From NCBI GenBank assembly GCA_016207475.1, contig JACQPM010000109.1:1-6916 (forward strand): DNA of 6,916 bases, written 5' to 3'. The notes under the pieces are model-generated. The model did no database searches, was not told where the DNA came from, and saw nothing but the letters and a program-made list of their open reading frames with translations. Positions 3,265 to 6,916 of the stretch are shown in pieces. The stretch comes from Methanobacteriota archaeon (lineage in GTDB: Archaea; Hydrothermarchaeota; Hydrothermarchaeia; Hydrothermarchaeales; JACQPM01). The stretch's first letter is position 1. Each line of letters starts with the position of its first letter. A program made the translations under genes and the position numbers.

Positions 3265-4610
3265 ATCCTGAAGAGGGGGTCGGTGAGGACCTCGAAGAGA
3301 TCGGCGGCCAGGTGGAAGCCGCGCTTCCTGAGGCGATGCTGGATGACACCCTTGTAGATCCCGAACTTGAGCTTCGCCTCCCGGAACTCGCCCTTGAACA
3401 TGAGGATGTTGTGCCCTGCCATCTTCCACTCGTCCCTGACCATGGTGCCCTGCACCTTCTCGTAGAGGTCGGTCCCAGGGAGCGGATAGGGCATGGTGTA
3501 GGAGAGGTAGTCGGAAGGGAGGTGGGCGGAGAAGCGCAAGGTCCTGAGCATCGTCTCGTTGGTCTCCCCGGGGTATCCCAGGATGAACCAGGTCCCGACC
3601 TCGATCCCGGCCGCTTTTGCCAATCGCACGGCCCTCTTCGCGTCCTCAGGGGTGAAGCGCTTCCGCATGGTCCGGAGCACGCCCTCGTCGCCAGACTCGA
3701 TCCCGAAGAAGACCCTCCTGCACCCGGCGGCCCTCATCCTGGCGAAGAGCTCCCCGTCGACGCTGTCGACGCGGCAGAGGCAGTCCCAGTCGAACTCCAG
3801 GCCCCGGGCCATTATCTCGTCGCAGAGGGCCATGGTGCGGTCCCGCTTCAGGGTAAAGACGTCGTCGGAGAACCAGACCCTCTCGTATCCCAGCTTCAGG
3901 ACTTCCTCGATCTCGTCCACCACGTTCCGGGGACTGCGCTCCCGGTAGTGCCTCCCGAAGACGGGCCTCGCGCAGTACTCGCAGTTGTATGGACAGCCCC
4001 GGGAGCCCATCACGGGGGTGCACCGGTAGCCGAACTTGTCGGACCAGTACTCCTTGTACCTCTGGTTCTCGAAGAGGTCCCGGGCCGGGAATGGGAGGGA
4101 GTCCATGTCCCCTATATAATCCCGGTCCCTGTTCTGTATTATCTCGCCATCCTTCTTGTGGGCTATGCCGTCGATGCCATGGAGGTCCTCGCCCTTCAGG
4201 TGCCTCTCCACCAGCTCCAGGAATGTGGCCTCTCCCTCCCGCCTCACCACCACGTCGAAGGGGCCCAGGAAGACCTGGGGGGCGGATGTGGGGAAGGGCC
4301 CCCCCGCCACCAGCAGTGCATCACCCTTGAACCTCTCGGCCAGGGCCAGGGCCGCGTCCTTCATCGTCACCATGCAGTAGACGCCTATCACCCTGGGGCG
4401 CAGCTCCTCGAGCCTCTCCGCCAGTACATCAAAGCTGGAGAAGGTACCGTCCAGCACGGCCACTGTGTGCCCTGCCTCCCGCAGGACCGCCGCCAGGTAG
4501 CCGAGGCCCAGGGGCGGGAAGAGCCAGAGGCGGCGCCACCACCCCTCGCGGTGGAAGTATGGGTAGACCAGGGCCACATCAACCATGGAGATACCTTCGT
4601 CCTGGTCCAT
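3258..4610 (-). CDS. B12-binding-domain radical SAM protein
   Basis: The 450-residue protein has an N-terminal cobalamin-binding-like Rossmann domain (about 9-150; DVALVYPYF, FPPLGLGYLAAVLREAGH, VAGGPFPT) and a radical SAM barrel from about 195. The [4Fe-4S] motif CPYNCEYC supplies Cys206, Cys210 and Cys213. WFSDD (246-250), GIESGDEGVL (303-312) and GYPGET (345-350) are typical of this COG1032-like class, which includes BchE- and HpnJ-type enzymes acting on unreactive carbons of lipids and cofactors. Its substrate is unknown. The C-terminus is basic and amphipathic (HRLRKRG onward), compatible with membrane contact. ATG 4610 lies 6 bp after the upstream stop, with GTGGGGT as a possible ribosome site; ATG 4586 (Met9, MVDVALV) is an alternative close to the usual family start. 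Translational coupling to the glycosyltransferase-like gene suggests a joint role. Confidence 0.9.
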   Translation of the reverse strand: MDQDEGISMVDVALVYPYFHREGWWRRLWLFPPLGLGYLAAVLREAGHTVAVLDGTFSSFDVLAERLEELRPRVIGVYCMVTMKDAALALAERFKGDALLVAGGPFPTSAPQVFLGPFDVVVRREGEATFLELVERHLKGEDLHGIDGIAHKKDGEIIQNRDRDYIGDMDSLPFPARDLFENQRYKEYWSDKFGYRCTPVMGSRGCPYNCEYCARPVFGRHYRERSPRNVVDEIEEVLKLGYERVWFSDDVFTLKRDRTMALCDEIMARGLEFDWDCLCRVDSVDGELFARMRAAGCRRVFFGIESGDEGVLRTMRKRFTPEDAKRAVRLAKAAGIEVGTWFILGYPGETNETMLRTLRFSAHLPSDYLSYTMPYPLPGTDLYEKVQGTMVRDEWKMAGHNILMFKGEFREAKLKFGIYKGVIQHRLRKRGFHLAADLFEVLTDPLFRIL

Positions 4611-4617
4611 AAATAAC
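4606..4617 (-). promoter_or_regulatory. Possible internal TATA box ahead of the radical SAM gene
   Basis: The minus strand reads TTATTTATGG between the two right-hand genes. Its centre is about 26 bp from Met9 (ATG 4586), so it could drive a leaderless transcript starting at Met9. It overlaps the Met1 start codon, so at most one of the two starts is served by it. Confidence 0.3.
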
Positions 4618-6916
4618 TACCCCACGGTGTATGAGCCCTCCCCCGGGAAGCGGTACTGCCGCTCCCCATCCACGGTGATGTAGTACCTCGTGGGGGAGCG
4701 CTGAGGGGCTATGATACCCACATACCGGCTCTCCGAGAGGACCATGGGCGATGGGTGCCAGTACCCGTCATCCCCCCGGTAATGGAGCATGGCCTTCCCT
4801 CTGGGCAAGTCGGCTGTGACGAAAGCGACGCCGGACCAGTGCCTCTCGACGGAGAGGTTGATCTCGCCTCTCCAGGGGGCTTGGTCCGGTGCCTGGGTAT
4901 TGTCCCTCCATCGATAACTCCCAGACCAAGGCCCCCTCCAGAGGTAGATATATCCATCCCAGGTCCCGGCCAATATGGTTGGGAAACCACCGAACTGGCC
5001 AGCGACCGGAGAGGCGAAGACCTTGTCCCCTGTGGGTTTTGGGAAGCCTTTTACCATGGCCCCGTCATGCCTGAGGGCGTACACCTTCCCCGACCAGTCC
5101 CCGGCCAGTATCTCGGGCCCGCCATCCCCGTCCAGATCTGCCAGGGCCGGGGCAGCCCAGAAGTAGCTCCCGGTGCGGAGGGGCCAGCCGTCCCTGACGG
5201 CGCCGCTGGCATTGAGGACGTAGAGGGCGTCGGACCCCACCACGATCTCCGGGCTGGAGTCCCCATCCAGGTCCACCACCCTCAGGGAGAGGGCCGTGTA
5301 GGAGCCCGTCCCCACCGGGAAGCCAGGGATTGGTATCCCGTAGCGGCTCCAGGCGTAGACCCTGTCTGAGGCGGCTATGATCTCCCCCCTCCCGCCCCCA
5401 TCCAGGTCCGCCACCGCCGCCTGGGCCCACACGGGCCCTCCTGTCTTTAGAGGGAAGCCCTCTGCCATGGTCCCATCCAGGTGCCAGGCGTAGAGCATCC
5501 CGTCCCAGGAGCCCACCACGACCTCCACCCGGCCGTCCATGTCCAGGTCCTCGGCTATGGGGGAAGAGGATACATAGCCTCCCGTGGCCACGGGCCAGCC
5601 TTGGAGGGGGGTGCCGTTGACATGCCAAGCGTAGACCTTCCCATCGTCAGAGCCCACCACTACCTCTGGCCTCCCGTCCCCATCGAGATCAACCAGGAGG
5701 GGGCTGGAGAAGACATCGCCCCCGGTGGTCTTGGGGAAGCCCCCCACGGGGGTGCCGTTGTAGCTCCAGGCGTAGAGGAGGTCGTCGTCGGAACCGACGA
5801 AGATCTCCTTACGCCCATCCCCGTCTGTATCCACTACCGTGGGCGTGGAGGCTATGGGCCCACCAGCCCCTACCGGGAAACCCTCGTGAGGCTTCCCATC
5901 TCCCCTCCACACATAGAACCTGTCGGCAGCTGCCACCAATTCGTTCTCCCCGTCCCCGTCCAGGTCTGCCAGGACCGGAGAGGAGGAGATGTAATTCCCC
6001 AAGAACTTGTACCTCCCGAAGCGTCTGTACCTGTAGATGTGGGCTTTTCTCCCTCCGTAGCCGACCTCCCAGCCCCCCGAGGAGTTGACCAGGAGGAAGT
6101 CCCCATCCGGCCTCCCCTCGGCCAAGCCTGGGAAGAGGTCCGTGAGCCTGGATGGGGTGCCCGAGGCGATTACATACTCCACGCCCCAATCATCGAGGGT
6201 GAGGAGGGCATCCCCCGGCTCCTCTGGCAGCGACCAGGGGCCCAGGAGGCGCTCCGGGGGAAGGGCCGAGTAGTAGAGGGGGATGGGGGAATCGGAGAGG
6301 ATGGACCCCTCCACCCCTTGGGCACCCACGAACTCCCCGGCCCTGGCCATGGGGCCATAGAGGGACCCGAGGCCGTCGAAGAGCGGGAGGTAGTAAGGGA
6401 GGAGGATGAAGGAGGAGACCAGGGCCAGGGGGAGGAGCCTGGAGCGGGAGGTGGCGGCGAGGATAGCGAGGATGGCCGCGGGGAGGCTGAAATAACGGAA
6501 GGAGCCTACCCCGGCACCGGAGGCCGTCAGCAACCCCAGGAGGGTGAGGTGGAGGAAGAGGAAGGACGGCAGATAACCTCTGATGCGCCATCCTTGGACC
6601 AGGCCCAGGGCGTAGACGAGGGGGGAGGTGGCGAGGGTGTAGATGAAGATATTGCCAAGGCGCACCAGGGGGTCCGAAGCTACCGCGCCCTGGGAGGCCT
6701 CGTAGAGGACTACCAGCCCGCTTCTGGCCAGGAGGTCTTGTGGAAGTATATGGAGGGACCAACCCAGGGCAAAGAGTGCGGCCGGAAGGAGGACTATCCT
6801 CCTACCCCTGAGACCTGCCCCGGGGTAGAGGGCCAGGAAGAGAACGAGGAGCCAGGCCTCGTACCGGGTCAGGGAGGCGGCGAGGAGGACCAGGGCGATG
6901 AGGGGCGATCCGTACC
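4617..6916 (-). CDS. GT-C-like membrane protein fused to an FG-GAP beta-propeller (5' end outside window)
   Basis: The frame is open to the right edge, so this is a partial gene of at least 765 codons; GTG 6665 is only an internal Val. From the edge to about 6390 there are about six membrane segments, with SLTRYEAWLL near 6875-6846, a phrase typical of archaeal GT39/ArnT-like (GT-C) glycosyltransferases, and RYFSLPAAIL, also usual there. Next comes a soluble domain (about 6365-6000; SILSDSPIPLYY, GVEYVIASGT). Seven clear FG-GAP/VCBS repeats and one degenerate one (5993-4935) form a calcium-binding beta-propeller. The last 90 residues look like an Ig or carbohydrate-binding beta-sandwich (YYITVDG). 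The catalytic N-terminus, with the expected DD or DE motif, is out of view. Alternatively it is a non-catalytic surface protein with GT-C-like membrane anchors. It is followed after 6 bp by the radical SAM gene. Confidence 0.85.
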   Translation of the reverse strand, partial: YGSPLIALVLLAASLTRYEAWLLVLFLALYPGAGLRGRRIVLLPAALFALGWSLHILPQDLLARSGLVVLYEASQGAVASDPLVRLGNIFIYTLATSPLVYALGLVQGWRIRGYLPSFLFLHLTLLGLLTASGAGVGSFRYFSLPAAILAILAATSRSRLLPLALVSSFILLPYYLPLFDGLGSLYGPMARAGEFVGAQGVEGSILSDSPIPLYYSALPPERLLGPWSLPEEPGDALLTLDDWGVEYVIASGTPSRLTDLFPGLAEGRPDGDFLLVNSSGGWEVGYGGRKAHIYRYRRFGRYKFLGNYISSSPVLADLDGDGENELVAAADRFYVWRGDGKPHEGFPVGAGGPIASTPTVVDTDGDGRKEIFVGSDDDLLYAWSYNGTPVGGFPKTTGGDVFSSPLLVDLDGDGRPEVVVGSDDGKVYAWHVNGTPLQGWPVATGGYVSSSPIAEDLDMDGRVEVVVGSWDGMLYAWHLDGTMAEGFPLKTGGPVWAQAAVADLDGGGRGEIIAASDRVYAWSRYGIPIPGFPVGTGSYTALSLRVVDLDGDSSPEIVVGSDALYVLNASGAVRDGWPLRTGSYFWAAPALADLDGDGGPEILAGDWSGKVYALRHDGAMVKGFPKPTGDKVFASPVAGQFGGFPTILAGTWDGYIYLWRGPWSGSYRWRDNTQAPDQAPWRGEINLSVERHWSGVAFVTADLPRGKAMLHYRGDDGYWHPSPMVLSESRYVGIIAPQRSPTRYYITVDGERQYRFPGEGSYTVG
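4935..5993 (-). repeat. Seven FG-GAP/VCBS repeats plus one degenerate repeat within the fusion gene
   Basis: The unit is 43-50 residues: a strand ending SSP, a calcium loop DLDGDGxxE, a strand VVVGS, then VYAW, N/DGT and GFP or GWP. Loop variants in order are DLDGDGE, DTDGDGR, DLDGDGR, DLDMDGR, DLDGGGR, DLDGDSS and DLDGDGG. The eighth unit (about 5033-4935; ASPVAGQFGG, ILAGTWDGYIYLW) has lost its Asp loop. Seven or eight blades would close a propeller. Confidence 0.85.

Noticed and set aside
2970..3357. Open frames on both strands around 2970-3357
   Set aside because: They lie across the RNase P RNA, whose conserved regions and P1 helix explain the sequence. The frames look like random protein and lack promoters.
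3312..4616. Plus-strand 434-residue open frame
   Set aside because: It is fully antisense to the radical SAM gene, which has clear motifs. High GC and biased codons routinely leave such long antisense frames; its protein is Pro, Gly, His and Val-rich with no domain.
6663..6665. GTG at 6665 as the start of the propeller gene
   Set aside because: The same frame stays open to the window edge and encodes further membrane segments and the LTRYEAW motif, so the true start is outside the window.
1..6916. CRISPR array or insertion sequence
   Set aside because: The only perfect long repeat is the 63-bp pair at 41-215. There are no regularly spaced repeats and no transposase or integrase gene.

Overview
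The window reads as a piece of a GC-rich archaeal chromosome, probably from a thermophilic euryarchaeote-like lineage. The case for Archaea rests on TATA-type promoters about 26 bp ahead of tRNA and short-leader or leaderless genes, tRNA genes without encoded CCA, a prepilin with a class III (QxxxE) signal, a TtuA/NcsA-family tRNA thiolase beside a ubiquitin-like sulfur carrier, and an RNase P RNA with archaeal type A-like conserved blocks. The exact lineage cannot be read from the sequence.

Left part (1-1300, mostly + strand). The tail of an unidentified gene is followed by tRNA-Val(UAC). The gene tail, the promoter and the first 21 nt of the tRNA are present twice as a perfect 63-bp direct repeat, with a 49-bp structured insert between the copies. 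After the tRNA lies a short frameshifted relic of a prepilin signal, then an intact small prepilin gene whose real start is internal to the longest ORF. It converges with a four-helix membrane protein gene on the minus strand, the two sharing a CTAG at their stop codons. A divergent promoter pair then separates the membrane gene from tRNA-His(GUG), which is followed by about 145 bp of hairpin-rich non-coding DNA.

Middle (1300-3260). A 136-residue protein of unknown function converges with a two-gene minus-strand operon: a 65-residue ubiquitin-like sulfur carrier ending in Gly-Gly, overlapping by 8 bp the gene for its likely partner, a PP-loop tRNA 2-thiolation enzyme. Upstream of that operon, also on the minus strand, is the RNase P RNA gene. 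Its conserved regions I to V and closing P1 helix can be read directly; no protein-coding gene is needed there. Two tRNAs, RNase P RNA and a tRNA thiolation pair therefore lie within about 3 kb.

Right part (3258-6916, all minus strand). A large gene, entering from beyond the right edge, encodes a polytopic membrane protein that looks like a GT-C type glycosyltransferase fused to an extracytoplasmic FG-GAP/VCBS beta-propeller and a C-terminal beta-sandwich. Six bases after it begins a B12-binding-domain radical SAM enzyme of unknown substrate. The stop codon of that enzyme overlaps the best candidate TATA box of rnpB. The pairing suggests a cell-surface glycan or lipid modification unit, but this is inference only.
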